DNA of 30,835 nt, taken from positions 1 to 30,835 of the forward strand of contig JBCCLI010000021.1 of the NCBI GenBank assembly GCA_039026975.1, given 5' to 3'. Source of the stretch: JBCBKZ01 sp039026975 (GTDB taxonomy: Bacteria > Bacteroidota > Bacteroidia > J057). Numbering within the stretch: the first letter of the stretch is position 1; the number at the start of each line of letters is the position of its first letter. The translations under genes and the position numbers were made by a program. Shown in pieces: positions 15,705 through 23,859 of this stretch. The notes beneath the pieces were generated by a model, which was not told where the DNA came from, did no database searches, and saw only the letters and a list, made by a program, of their open reading frames with translations.

Positions 15705-16059
15705 AATTACAGACTTATCCTGATACTCACATAACGCTATATAACCCTAGTTAGGTAGAAAATAACCTAACTACTTAACAAATATTCAACAAAGTTGAGA
15801 AAGAGGAAATGTGAATACTGTATATCCCATGATATTAGCCGTTCGATCTGGGAATGTAAACCATTGGTGGTGGCCACGTAAGCATAACTAAATTAATTAT
15901 TAATTTACATGATAATTATTATCCAATTATTGAAAATAATTATGATAATAATAAACATGCGAACTGCTATATAGTTATTTAGTTTAAACCTGTCCACAGA
16001 CTGTTAGCATATGAAGTAGGACTACTTTTTGATTACTCTGACTGACTTATTAGATAATT
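15705..16059. promoter_or_regulatory. Divergent intergenic region with inverted repeats
   Basis: No gene is seen. TAGTTAGGT 15748-15756 and ACCTAACTA 15765-15773 form a perfect 9-bp inverted repeat around an 8-base loop, about 45 bases before the patatin ATG. AAATTAAT and ATTAATTT (15890-15906) form an 8-bp palindrome around one base. A strongly AT-rich tract runs from 15886 to 15955. These could be operators or transcript hairpins for the two divergent genes. No complete TAnnTTTG promoter is visible. Confidence 0.35.
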
Positions 16060-16392
16060 ATGTCTTCAAACAATCAGCCTCCAAAGCGTGCTAGTTTAAA
16101 GTACTCGCTTATAACCTTTGTTTGTTGGTGTGGGGTCTTTTTTCTAGGATACGTGATCTTCTTTGTGGATGAGCTACCAGGTGAGCGGTGGTATTGGGAG
16201 CAGGAAAGGCAGCTCAATGATATTGCCAAGCGGATCAAATATGTACGATTCATTCAGGAAAGAAGGCTTGAGAAAGAGCGGCAGTACTGGAAAAACAAAG
16301 GCAGAAATATTGAATCTTTTCGACACGCTACAGCAGAAGAGGGAAAACTAGCACAGGATCAGCAGGAGGATGAATTTAAAACAGGGCCATAG
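16060..16392 (+). CDS. Small single-pass membrane protein, unknown function
   Basis: This is a 110-residue protein. A polar N-terminus (1-14) is followed by one TM helix (about 15-36, SLITFVCWCGVFFLGYVIFF), then an acidic WYWEQERQLNDIAKR segment and a highly charged helical tail rich in Arg, Lys, Glu and Gln. It is not recognised. The layout resembles small FtsL/FtsB-like or sensor-accessory proteins, but no motif proves this. A strong intrinsic terminator follows 31 bases after the stop, so it is a one-gene unit. Its real promoter in the AT-rich region upstream was not pinned down. Confidence 0.65.
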   Translation: MSSNNQPPKRASLKYSLITFVCWCGVFFLGYVIFFVDELPGERWYWEQERQLNDIAKRIKYVRFIQERRLEKERQYWKNKGRNIESFRHATAEEGKLAQDQQEDEFKTGP

Positions 16393-16423
16393 CTATACAA
16401 TATATCTTCTATAAATGTTATTG

Positions 16424-16455
16424 CGGAGTAGATACTAACATCTACTCCGTTTTTT
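16424..16455 (+). terminator. Strong Rho-independent terminator
   Basis: CGGAGTAGAT 16424-16433 pairs perfectly with ATCTACTCCG 16440-16449 (10 bp, loop ACTAAC) and is followed directly by six T. It ends the gene at 16060-16392 and insulates pyrR from it. Confidence 0.95.
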
Positions 16456-16601
16456 ATGGTGGTGTATGAAACACTATTCTTAGCCAGAGGGCTGGTATGG
16501 AAGTTCTGATATAGGCAATGAAGTACTGGCAATTAATTTAGGCACAACCAACCCTAACAATAGGTATGGCAGGTACATAAGGAACATTTGTAAACTTCCT
16601 G

Positions 16602-16609
16602 TATCTTTG
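16602..16609 (+). promoter_or_regulatory. Bacteroidota -7 box for the pyrR operon
   Basis: TATCTTTG is an exact TAnnTTTG match 36 bases before the pyrR ATG. A TTTG lies at 16587-16590 but is too close to be the -33 element. With the terminator at 16424 upstream, a promoter for pyrR is needed between 16456 and 16645, which makes this box more credible. Confidence 0.5.
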
Positions 16610-16645
16610 TGGCCAGCTGAAATTTTCCTTACCCTAAGAAAAGCA

Positions 16646-17197
16646 ATGTCTACAGATAAACTGGATCTATTTCCTGAGGGCAAGCTTCAGGTAACCCTCC
16701 AGCGCCTATGCCAGCAACTGATTGAGCATTACGGAGACTTTCATGATACCGTAATTATAGGATTACAGCCCAGGGGTATCTTTCTGGCTAAACGTATTTC
16801 TGACCTCCTTCAGACACGTATCCCCGCGCTGGAAATTCCACTAGGTACCCTGGATGTAACCTTTTATAGAGATGACTTTCGGAAAAGAGATATCCCCATC
16901 TCAGCTAATAAAACTAAAATAGATTTCCTGACTGAGAATAAACAGGTGATTCTCATAGATGATGTATTATACACCGGCAGAACAGTAAGAGCAGCTATGG
17001 ATGCTATGCTAGCTTATGGAAGGCCATCTACAGTATCCTTGTTGGTATTAGTAGATAGAGTACGCACAAGAGAACTCCCGGTTTCTGCCTCTTATATAGG
17101 TATTAAGGTGGAATCAGTAGAGACGGAGCGGGTGCTGGTAGAACTGAAAGAGAGTGGGGGAGGGGATAAAGTTTTTCTAGTATCTACAGGTAATTGA
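16646..17197 (+). CDS. pyrR: PyrR bifunctional pyr regulator / uracil phosphoribosyltransferase
   Basis: This is a type I phosphoribosyltransferase of 183 residues, the usual PyrR length. The PRPP loop VILIDDVLYTGRT covers residues 101-113, and the PyrR-typical TLDVTFYRDDFRKR segment covers about 68-81, with GLQPRGIFLAKRI near 39-51. In Bacillus, PyrR binds pyr mRNA with UMP or UTP to attenuate transcription and also makes UMP from uracil. I chose the ATG at 16646; an in-frame TTG at 16607 lies inside the -7 box and is not a likely start. pyrB follows 28 bases later. The leader after the predicted promoter is about 30 nt, too short for a Bacillus-type attenuator, so the enzyme activity may be its main role here. 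Confidence 0.9.
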   Translation: MSTDKLDLFPEGKLQVTLQRLCQQLIEHYGDFHDTVIIGLQPRGIFLAKRISDLLQTRIPALEIPLGTLDVTFYRDDFRKRDIPISANKTKIDFLTENKQVILIDDVLYTGRTVRAAMDAMLAYGRPSTVSLLVLVDRVRTRELPVSASYIGIKVESVETERVLVELKESGGGDKVFLVSTGN

Positions 17198-17225
17198 ATT
17201 CTGAGTTCATTGTTAATAAGGATGT

Positions 17226-18155
17226 ATGACCCTGAGCACCAGACATTTATTAGGTATAAAGTATATTACTAAAGAAGATATTACTGCTATTCTGGAAACG
17301 GCTGATAACTTTTTAGGAGTTATAAACAGACCCATTAAAAAAGTTCCCTCCCTCAGAGATATCACCATAGCTAATCTATTCTTTGAGAATTCTACAAGGA
17401 CCCGTATTTCTTTTGAATTGGCAGAAAAAAGACTTTCTGCTGACGTAGTAAACTTTTCTGCTTCTTCCAGTAGCGTGAAAAAAGGGGAAACCCTGCTAGA
17501 TACGGTGAAAAATATCTTGGCCATGAAGGTAGATATGGTAGTCATGCGCCATCCACATCCTGGAGCGCCCGTCTATCTCAGCAAGCATATAGATGCCCAA
17601 ATCATTAATGCAGGAGATGGAACACATGAACACCCTACCCAGGCTCTGCTGGACTGCTTTTCTCTCAAGCAGGCCTTTGGATCTTTCGAAGGGTTGAAAG
17701 TGGCTATAGTAGGAGACATACTGCATAGCAGAGTTGCCCTTTCTAATATTTTTGCCTTGAAGAAGCTGGGAGCAGAAGTAGAAGTGTGTGGACCACCCAC
17801 CTTAATCCCAAGACATATGGATAGCCTAGGCGTAAGGGTTTCCTACAACCTGAAAAAAACACTCGACTGGTGTGATGCTGCTAACATGCTCAGGATACAA
17901 CTCGAAAGGCAGAATATCCGTTACTTCCCAAGTATCCGTGAGTATTCCATGCTCTATGGGCTTAATAAAGAAATGCTGGACTCCTTAAATAAGAAACTGG
18001 TGGTATTACACCCAGGCCCTATTAACAGGGGGGTAGAGATTACTTCTGAGGTAGCTGATTCTGATCAAGCCATTATTCTCCAACAAGTAGAAAATGGCGT
18101 AGCAGTCAGAATGGCTATTCTTTATCTTTTGGCTGGCATAAAACCTTCCACCTAA
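17226..18155 (+). CDS. pyrB: Aspartate carbamoyltransferase catalytic subunit
   Basis: This enzyme joins carbamoyl phosphate and aspartate in the first committed step of pyrimidine synthesis. At 309 residues it has the family's usual size. The carbamoyl-phosphate motif STRTR is at residues 56-60, MRHPHPGAP lies around 107-115, HPTQ is at 136-139, VGDILHSRVALSN follows, and the aspartate-domain HPGPINRGVEI lies near the C-terminus. No pyrI regulatory subunit lies beside it. It sits between pyrR and the first LptF/LptG gene, 28 and 35 bases from each, which suggests co-transcription with pyrR and perhaps with the whole run to 23783. Confidence 0.97.
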   Translation: MTLSTRHLLGIKYITKEDITAILETADNFLGVINRPIKKVPSLRDITIANLFFENSTRTRISFELAEKRLSADVVNFSASSSSVKKGETLLDTVKNILAMKVDMVVMRHPHPGAPVYLSKHIDAQIINAGDGTHEHPTQALLDCFSLKQAFGSFEGLKVAIVGDILHSRVALSNIFALKKLGAEVEVCGPPTLIPRHMDSLGVRVSYNLKKTLDWCDAANMLRIQLERQNIRYFPSIREYSMLYGLNKEMLDSLNKKLVVLHPGPINRGVEITSEVADSDQAIILQQVENGVAVRMAILYLLAGIKPST

Positions 18156-18190
18156 ACCAACTATCTTTACAGCAGGGCATACCTTAGTAT

Positions 18191-19840
18191 ATGTGGAAAC
18201 CTAGAAAACTAGATGGACTGATTTTAAAAGCTTATGCAGGGCCTTTTCTCATGAGCTTTGCCATTATCCTCTTTATCCTTGTCATGCAGTTTATGTCGCT
18301 GTACATGGATGAGATATTTGGGAAAGGACTGGGAGGAGCGGTCATTCTCCAGCTGTTTATCTTTGCAGCAGGAAGGCTGGCTATTACTGCTATGCCAGTT
18401 GCTATTCTAGCTGGTGCCCTCATGACCTACGGCAATATGGGAGAGCATTATGAACTAGCGGCCATTAAATCAGGGGGGATTAGCATATTTAAAACCATGC
18501 GTCCACTGATTCTGCTGGCTATTCTTCTCTCTAGCGTTTCTCTCTGGTTTTCTTTTGACCTCATTCCCCGGGCTAACCTTAAGTTTTTTAGCCTCTTATA
18601 TGATGTGCAGCGCAAAAAGCCTGATGTGGCCATACAGCCTGGGTATTTCTATTCTGACATTGATGGCTACATCATTAGGGTATCGGATAAAAATATAGAT
18701 AATGGAAGGCTATATGATGTAATGATCTATGACCACACAGAAAATAGGGGAAACGTCAATATTCTGATGGCAGATTCTGCCACCACCTCTATGGAAGGGA
18801 ATGGACAAATCATGAAAATGGTCCTTTATTCTGGTTCCAGACATGAGGACTATCGTCCAGAGTCAGGGAAACCAGACACCTACAGGCATGGTCGGACCTA
18901 TTTTGATTCGCTATACTATAAGTTTAACCTAAGTGGGTTTGACCTGGACCGGACGGATGAAAGCCAATTTAAGCACCAGATTACCCTGGTAAAGAAAGAC
19001 CTGGAAAATGCCATTGACAGTCTGGATAACCTTAATGAAGAAAACCTGACCAAACACATTGTACAGGTGGGGAGGTACACTAAGGTGGATTCTTTTTTTA
19101 TGCGGCCGGGCATTTATCGCAGAAATATGGGGAAACCTGATGTCCTGGATGATGAGGATAGTACCGAAACAGATCAGCTAAGCCTGAAAAAACTTACAGA
19201 AGAGCCTGATAATGAAGTGAAGCAGGTAACGGATCTGAAGGAAGGAGAGTCTATTATGGCTCAGACACAGTTTGATAAAAGTAGGTTCAGATATGACACC
19301 CTGGAAGTAGGGACCAAGCAGTTAGCTGAGGGGGGGATTATAGAAACCTTTAAAGAGGAGAATGATCCTGTAGAGCTGTTAAATAAAGCCCTGGTTAATG
19401 TCCGCTCAGTCCAGAGCTACCTGGAATTTCTAATGAGAAAGAAAAAGGATGAGGATAAAATTTACAGAAAGTATGTCTATGAGTATTATTCTAGACATGC
19501 CATCCCTATTAACTGCCTGCTTTTCATGCTGATAGGCTCATCCTTAGGGGCCATTATCAGGAAAGGAGGACTGGGAATGCCGTCATTAATTTCCATTATT
19601 TTCTTCCTGGCATTTTACGTCATGATTACCCAGGGGAAGAAGCTCTCACGGGAAGATGTACTTGACCCGGTATTTGGGGCTTTTCTGCCGGTGATAGTGT
19701 TTGCCCCTGTAGCCTTGTATGTTACGTATCAGGCTACTAATGACTCCAAGCTATTAGATGAGGGAAGCTGGGCTTATCTAAGAGATAGGATAAGTATGTT
19801 TGTGAGTTCTCTCAGGGGGAAGAATAAGAAACAAACGTAA
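18191..19840 (+). CDS. LptF/LptG-family LPS export permease with enlarged periplasmic domain
   Basis: This is a YjgP/YjgQ-type inner-membrane permease of 549 residues. Three TM helices in the N-terminal 115 residues (SFAIILFILVMQFMSLYMDE, then AVILQLFIFAAGRLAITAMP, and ILLAILLSSVSLWFSFDLIP) are followed by a beta-rich periplasmic domain. Three more helices from about residue 437 to 515 end the fold. With LptB2, two such subunits extract LPS from the inner membrane. Compared with the next gene, the section between the RTYFD-type strand (about 234) and the return helix (about 423) is longer by roughly 130 residues of acidic, low-complexity sequence (DDEDSTETDQ, EPDNEVKQ). Which of the pair is LptF and which LptG was not settled. 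Confidence 0.88.
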   Translation: MWKPRKLDGLILKAYAGPFLMSFAIILFILVMQFMSLYMDEIFGKGLGGAVILQLFIFAAGRLAITAMPVAILAGALMTYGNMGEHYELAAIKSGGISIFKTMRPLILLAILLSSVSLWFSFDLIPRANLKFFSLLYDVQRKKPDVAIQPGYFYSDIDGYIIRVSDKNIDNGRLYDVMIYDHTENRGNVNILMADSATTSMEGNGQIMKMVLYSGSRHEDYRPESGKPDTYRHGRTYFDSLYYKFNLSGFDLDRTDESQFKHQITLVKKDLENAIDSLDNLNEENLTKHIVQVGRYTKVDSFFMRPGIYRRNMGKPDVLDDEDSTETDQLSLKKLTEEPDNEVKQVTDLKEGESIMAQTQFDKSRFRYDTLEVGTKQLAEGGIIETFKEENDPVELLNKALVNVRSVQSYLEFLMRKKKDEDKIYRKYVYEYYSRHAIPINCLLFMLIGSSLGAIIRKGGLGMPSLISIIFFLAFYVMITQGKKLSREDVLDPVFGAFLPVIVFAPVALYVTYQATNDSKLLDEGSWAYLRDRISMFVSSLRGKNKKQT

Positions 19841-19884
19841 ATATCCTGCAATAGTGGGGAGGGAGCTACTTCAAAAAAATTGAT

Positions 19885-21051
19885 TTGAACAGACTACATG
19901 TTCTCATATCTGGAACCTTCCTAAGGTATTTTCTCCTACTTACCGTCATATTGGTTGTGTTGTTGGTCATGGATGCTTTTGCCATGCACTTTTCCTCTCT
20001 CCTTCAAACAGCTATGAGCGGCTCTCAACTGAGAGCTTTACTGGTTTTAGGGATTGCTAAAGTGTTTCCCGTAGTGTTACCCTTAGCTATTTTAGCTGCT
20101 TCTCTACTCACCACCTCTTCCCTAACAGAAAGCCACGAGTTATATGCCATAGAAGGCCTAGGGATCCCTCTTCCCAGGTTAAGCGTACCTTTATTGGTAT
20201 TCTCTCTCCTAGCAGCACTATTATCAGCTTATGGAACCTTCAGTTGGGTTCCCCGCCAAAACCTAAAGTTGAAGGTCCTGATGTATGAACTCATGTATAA
20301 TCAGCCTGATATGAATATTCGACCTGGATATTTTTGGAATGAGATAGAAGGAATTAGCATGAGGGTAGGGGCCAGGAAAAAAGAGTCTCCTTTATTGTAT
20401 GATGTTCTGCTGTACCAGTATGGGGAAGAACAGGAGGCTAATGCCATCATCGTAGCAGATTCTGCACGCATGCAGCTTAGCCCTAGTAAGAAGTATATTT
20501 CCCTATTCTTTTTTCATGGCAATAGGCAGGAGGAGTATCAAGAGACAAACGAAGAACTCAAGCATTATCCTTTTGGAAGGATATATTTTGATACCCTACA
20601 GTACCGCTTTCCTATTGACTATTTGAGTGCAGAGGAAGTGGCTGCCAGGTTAACAGACCAGAATAGCCTGGAGAGAGAAGATCTGGAACACAAATTGGGA
20701 CAGCTAAGCAAGCAAAAAGAAAAGGTAAAAGAAGAAGACTTACGTAAAGAAATATTTAAGCGGTATAGAAGACATAAGTATGCTTTTGCTGAGATGCATA
20801 TACTACCCTTATTAAATATCGTTTTTATGATGCTGGGCCTGGGCTTAGGGAGCCTCACCCGTATCAGATCTCAGGGTGTTGCCTTTCCAGCGCTGATGGC
20901 AGTGGGTCTGTTTGCTGTATTTTATCTATTAAAGGTTCAAGGTGGCAGACTGGGATATAAGGGGGTGATAGACTCCTGGTGGGCAGCTATGCTTCCGCTA
21001 GTGGTATTCCTTCCTTTGAGCGTATGGCTCTTTCTGCGTTCCAGGCGGTAG
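19885..21051 (+). CDS. LptF/LptG-family LPS export permease
   Basis: This is the second YjgP/YjgQ-type permease, 388 residues, close to the E. coli length of about 360. Its plan matches the preceding gene: N-terminal helices (LRYFLLLTVILVVLLVMDAF and following), the PRQNLKLKVLMYELMYNQPDMNI segment that parallels PRANLKFFSLLYDVQRKKPD in its neighbour, a jellyroll-like periplasmic part (about 125-235), a short helical linker and C-terminal helices (about 305-385). The start is TTG at 19885; no ATG in this frame precedes the first hydrophobic helix. The gap from the previous stop is 44 bases. The two genes probably make the LptFG heterodimer. Confidence 0.88.
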   Translation: MNRLHVLISGTFLRYFLLLTVILVVLLVMDAFAMHFSSLLQTAMSGSQLRALLVLGIAKVFPVVLPLAILAASLLTTSSLTESHELYAIEGLGIPLPRLSVPLLVFSLLAALLSAYGTFSWVPRQNLKLKVLMYELMYNQPDMNIRPGYFWNEIEGISMRVGARKKESPLLYDVLLYQYGEEQEANAIIVADSARMQLSPSKKYISLFFFHGNRQEEYQETNEELKHYPFGRIYFDTLQYRFPIDYLSAEEVAARLTDQNSLEREDLEHKLGQLSKQKEKVKEEDLRKEIFKRYRRHKYAFAEMHILPLLNIVFMMLGLGLGSLTRIRSQGVAFPALMAVGLFAVFYLLKVQGGRLGYKGVIDSWWAAMLPLVVFLPLSVWLFLRSRR

Positions 21052-21109
21052 CTGAAAAATTACGCTTCCCCCTATCAGGAAAACAATATTTTTTTCAAAT
21101 TTGCCCTCC

Positions 21110-22903
21110 ATGATTAGTAAACTCTTTTCTGATATCCAACGTGCTGCTGCAGATGCAGTAAAGACACAGTATGACATAGATATAGATCCTTCCATTCTCT
21201 CGGTACAGGAAACCCGAAAAGAATTTGAAGGAGATTATACGCTGGTGGTTTTTCCTTTAGCTAAGTTTAAACTTGGCGCCCCTCCAGTGATAGGAGAAAC
21301 CCTGGGGAAGTTTCTGATAGAAAAACTGGACTTCGTTGACTCCTATAATGTCATTAAGGGATTCTTAAACCTGAAAATGACAGATGCGTTCTGGGGATCT
21401 TTTCTGGCCCATGCCGCTGAAGGAGATGCTTTCTTACGTAGAGAAGAAGGAAAGGGACAAAAGGTAGTAGTGGAATACTGCTCTCCCAATACCAACAAAC
21501 CGCTTCACCTGGGACATTTAAGAAATATAGTCTTGGGTGCCAGCATAACAGAAATTCTCAAAGCTAACGGTTATCAGGTACATCCAGTCTGTCTTTTTAA
21601 TGACCGCGGTACTGCTATCAGTAAGTCTATGCATGCATGGATGGTGGCAGGTAAGGAGGATACCCCTGAAAGTACAGGTATCAAGGGGGATCTACTGGTA
21701 GGGAACTATTATGTGGAGTATGCTAAGCTAAATGATATTGAAATTCAGCAGTTAATTGAAGAGGGGGTTAAAGAGGTGGAGGCTAAGAAGAAAGCGCCTA
21801 GTAGTCTCGCTGTCCAGGAAATTCTGATTAAATGGGAAAATGGAGATAAGGAGATTCGGGCCTTGTGGGAGAATATGAATAGCTGGGTGTATAAAGCTTA
21901 CCATCACACCTTTAAGCGGCTGGGAATTTCTTTTGAAAAGCTATACTATGAGTCTCAGCTATATCAGTTAGGGAAGGAGGCAGTCATGAAAGGCCTTGAA
22001 TCAGGTGCTTTCTATAAAAAAGATGATGGGTCTGTTTGGGTGGATTTAACGGATGAGGGATTAGACCATAAGCTGCTACTAAGAAGTAATGGAACCTCCG
22101 TTTACATTACCCAGGATATAGCTACTGCAGACGTCCGATTTCAGGATTATGGGATGGATCGTTCTGTTTACGTAGTAGGGAATGAGCAGGATTACCATTT
22201 TAAGGTATTATTCTTGATTCTTAAGAAATTAGGATACTCTTTCTCGGAGGGGTTACACCACCTTTCCTATGGAATGGTGGACCTACCTACGGGGAAGATG
22301 AAATCCCGTGAAGGAAAGGCGGTAGACGCAGACGATCTCCTGGACCAAATGGAGCAGACCGCCAAAGAAGTGACAGAGGAGCTAGGAAAAACAGAAGGCA
22401 TGGATGAAGAGGCCTTAGGCACGTTATATCAGAATATTGCGCTGAGTGCCTTAAAGTATTTCCTGGTTAAAGTAGATCCTCAGAAACGTATGCTATTTGA
22501 CCCTAATGAGTCAGTGGATATACAAGGACATACGGGACCTTTCATTCAATATGCCTACACACGTACTGCTTCTATCAAGCGGAAAGCGGAAACAGTAGCT
22601 CCATTTAAGGATAACCTCCCACTTGAACTCCCCTTACAGGAGAATGAGCGCTTTCTGCTGAGAAGACTAGCTAATTATCCTGAGGTCTTACAGGAAGCGG
22701 CGGATCAGTATACCCCCTCTCTCATTGCTAATTATGCCTATGAGCTGGCCAAGGACTATAACCGCTTTTACCATGGAGATAAGATTCTTCACTCAGCACA
22801 TCCAGCTACAAGCGCCTTCCGATTTACCTTGTCTAATTTTGCAGGAAGTATCATGAAGGAGGCCATGCGACTATTAGGCATAAGTATGCCCGAGAGAATG
22901 TAG
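21110..22903 (+). CDS. argS: Arginyl-tRNA synthetase
   Basis: This is a class I synthetase of 597 residues that charges tRNA-Arg. The N-terminal Add-1 domain covers about 1-110. The HIGH-type motif is in SPNTNKPLHLGHLRN (HLGH). The catalytic core includes YVVGNEQDYHFKVLF. The KMSKS position is the KMKSREG form within GMVDLPTGKMKSREGKAVD, as usual in this enzyme. The C-terminal DALR anticodon-binding domain has FIQYAYTRTASIKRK. I chose the ATG at 21110 over the in-frame TTG nine bases upstream. It lies 58 bases downstream of the second permease gene on the same strand. Confidence 0.97.
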   Translation: MISKLFSDIQRAAADAVKTQYDIDIDPSILSVQETRKEFEGDYTLVVFPLAKFKLGAPPVIGETLGKFLIEKLDFVDSYNVIKGFLNLKMTDAFWGSFLAHAAEGDAFLRREEGKGQKVVVEYCSPNTNKPLHLGHLRNIVLGASITEILKANGYQVHPVCLFNDRGTAISKSMHAWMVAGKEDTPESTGIKGDLLVGNYYVEYAKLNDIEIQQLIEEGVKEVEAKKKAPSSLAVQEILIKWENGDKEIRALWENMNSWVYKAYHHTFKRLGISFEKLYYESQLYQLGKEAVMKGLESGAFYKKDDGSVWVDLTDEGLDHKLLLRSNGTSVYITQDIATADVRFQDYGMDRSVYVVGNEQDYHFKVLFLILKKLGYSFSEGLHHLSYGMVDLPTGKMKSREGKAVDADDLLDQMEQTAKEVTEELGKTEGMDEEALGTLYQNIALSALKYFLVKVDPQKRMLFDPNESVDIQGHTGPFIQYAYTRTASIKRKAETVAPFKDNLPLELPLQENERFLLRRLANYPEVLQEAADQYTPSLIANYAYELAKDYNRFYHGDKILHSAHPATSAFRFTLSNFAGSIMKEAMRLLGISMPERM

Positions 22904-22991
22904 AAGGACAAAAAGGGATTTATTCATTTCTGCTTATATTGCTAGCCAAATGAGACGCCATAAGAGCGGAAGATTTAAGTTATAAAGAGGT

Positions 22992-23783
22992 ATGTTGCGC
23001 TATTTTATTAGTAAAGAGTTTTTCCTAACCCTGGCAGGGCTCGGAATTTTAGGCTTAATTCTTTATCTGATCATATTTTTCGTATTTCTCCCTACCTATA
23101 CTCGCCATGGGGATGCCGTACTGGTACCTGATGTAAATGAGGTATCTCTGACGGAGGCAGAAGGATTATTGAAAGAAAAAGGCCTTAGAAGTGAGGTGAG
23201 AGACTGTACCTATATAGCAGATCTACCTGCGCTTTCTGTGGTAGCTCAGTACCCAGTGCCATTAAGCAGGGTGAAGCCTAAAAGAAAAGTATTTCTTACC
23301 CTGAATCAGCAGCAGCCTCCTACAGTTAAGATGCCGGTGGTGATAGATCTTTCCCTTTATCAGGCACAAGCCAGGCTGGAAAGTTGGAAACTAGCCGTAG
23401 GCACAGTAACCCGGGTACCTGACATAGCTGAGAACTTTGTTTTACGAGTATCTTTCAAGGGAAAAGCTGTCAAGACGGGAGACCTTCTACCGCAAGGGTC
23501 CAAAATAGACCTGGTAGTAGGAGATGGGCTAAAAGGTGGGCGTTCAGTTGTAGTCCCTGATTTAGTAGGTCTAATATTTGAAGAAGCACTGAATACCCTG
23601 AGAATGAATAATCTTGGGTTAGGAGTAATTGTCTATAACCCAGATGCACCTGTAGAATTATATGGTCAGGTATATTCTCAAAACCCGAGAACTGGAAATG
23701 GAGAATCTGTTAAAGAGGGATATCCCATAGACCTCTACATTTATGGAGAAGAGCCGGAAGCTAATGAAGGGGTGGATCTCTAG
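22992..23783 (+). CDS. Membrane-anchored three-PASTA-domain protein
   Basis: This 263-residue protein has one N-terminal TM helix (about 10-36) and then three PASTA repeats: about 43-105 (VPDVNEVSLTEAEGLLKEKG), 110-178 (MPVVIDLSLYQAQARLESW) and 187-253 (VPDLVGLIFEEALNTLRMNN). Each repeat ends in a strand such as KVFLTLN, KIDLVVGDG or PIDLYIYGE. PASTA domains bind peptidoglycan or beta-lactams in penicillin-binding proteins and PknB-type kinases. No kinase, transpeptidase or other catalytic domain is present, so a cell-wall sensing or scaffolding role outside the inner membrane is the likely reading. It follows argS by 88 bases and is the last gene before a terminator. Confidence 0.9.
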   Translation: MLRYFISKEFFLTLAGLGILGLILYLIIFFVFLPTYTRHGDAVLVPDVNEVSLTEAEGLLKEKGLRSEVRDCTYIADLPALSVVAQYPVPLSRVKPKRKVFLTLNQQQPPTVKMPVVIDLSLYQAQARLESWKLAVGTVTRVPDIAENFVLRVSFKGKAVKTGDLLPQGSKIDLVVGDGLKGGRSVVVPDLVGLIFEEALNTLRMNNLGLGVIVYNPDAPVELYGQVYSQNPRTGNGESVKEGYPIDLYIYGEEPEANEGVDL

Positions 23784-23808
23784 ATCCTTACTGCCACTAA
23801 TGAATAAA

Positions 23809-23829
23809 GGCTACCCCTAAGAGGTAGCC
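23809..23829. terminator. Bidirectional terminator between the PASTA gene and rpoD
   Basis: GGCTACC 23809-23815 pairs with GGTAGCC 23823-23829 around a 7-base loop. On the minus strand the stem is followed by TTTATTC, which suits the end of rpoD. On the plus strand the following bases (AGTATTTC) are less T-rich. The position between two convergent genes supports use on both sides. Confidence 0.65.
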
Positions 23830-23859
23830 AGTATTTCTGATAGTCATTATGTCTTGGTA

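Noticed and set aside
16607..16645. TTG start giving a 13-residue extension of PyrR
   Set aside because: The TTG lies inside an exact -7 promoter box, and the ATG at 16646 gives the usual PyrR length.
21101..21109. TTG start for argS three codons upstream
   Set aside because: The ATG at 21110 gives a normal N-terminus, and nothing supports the longer form.
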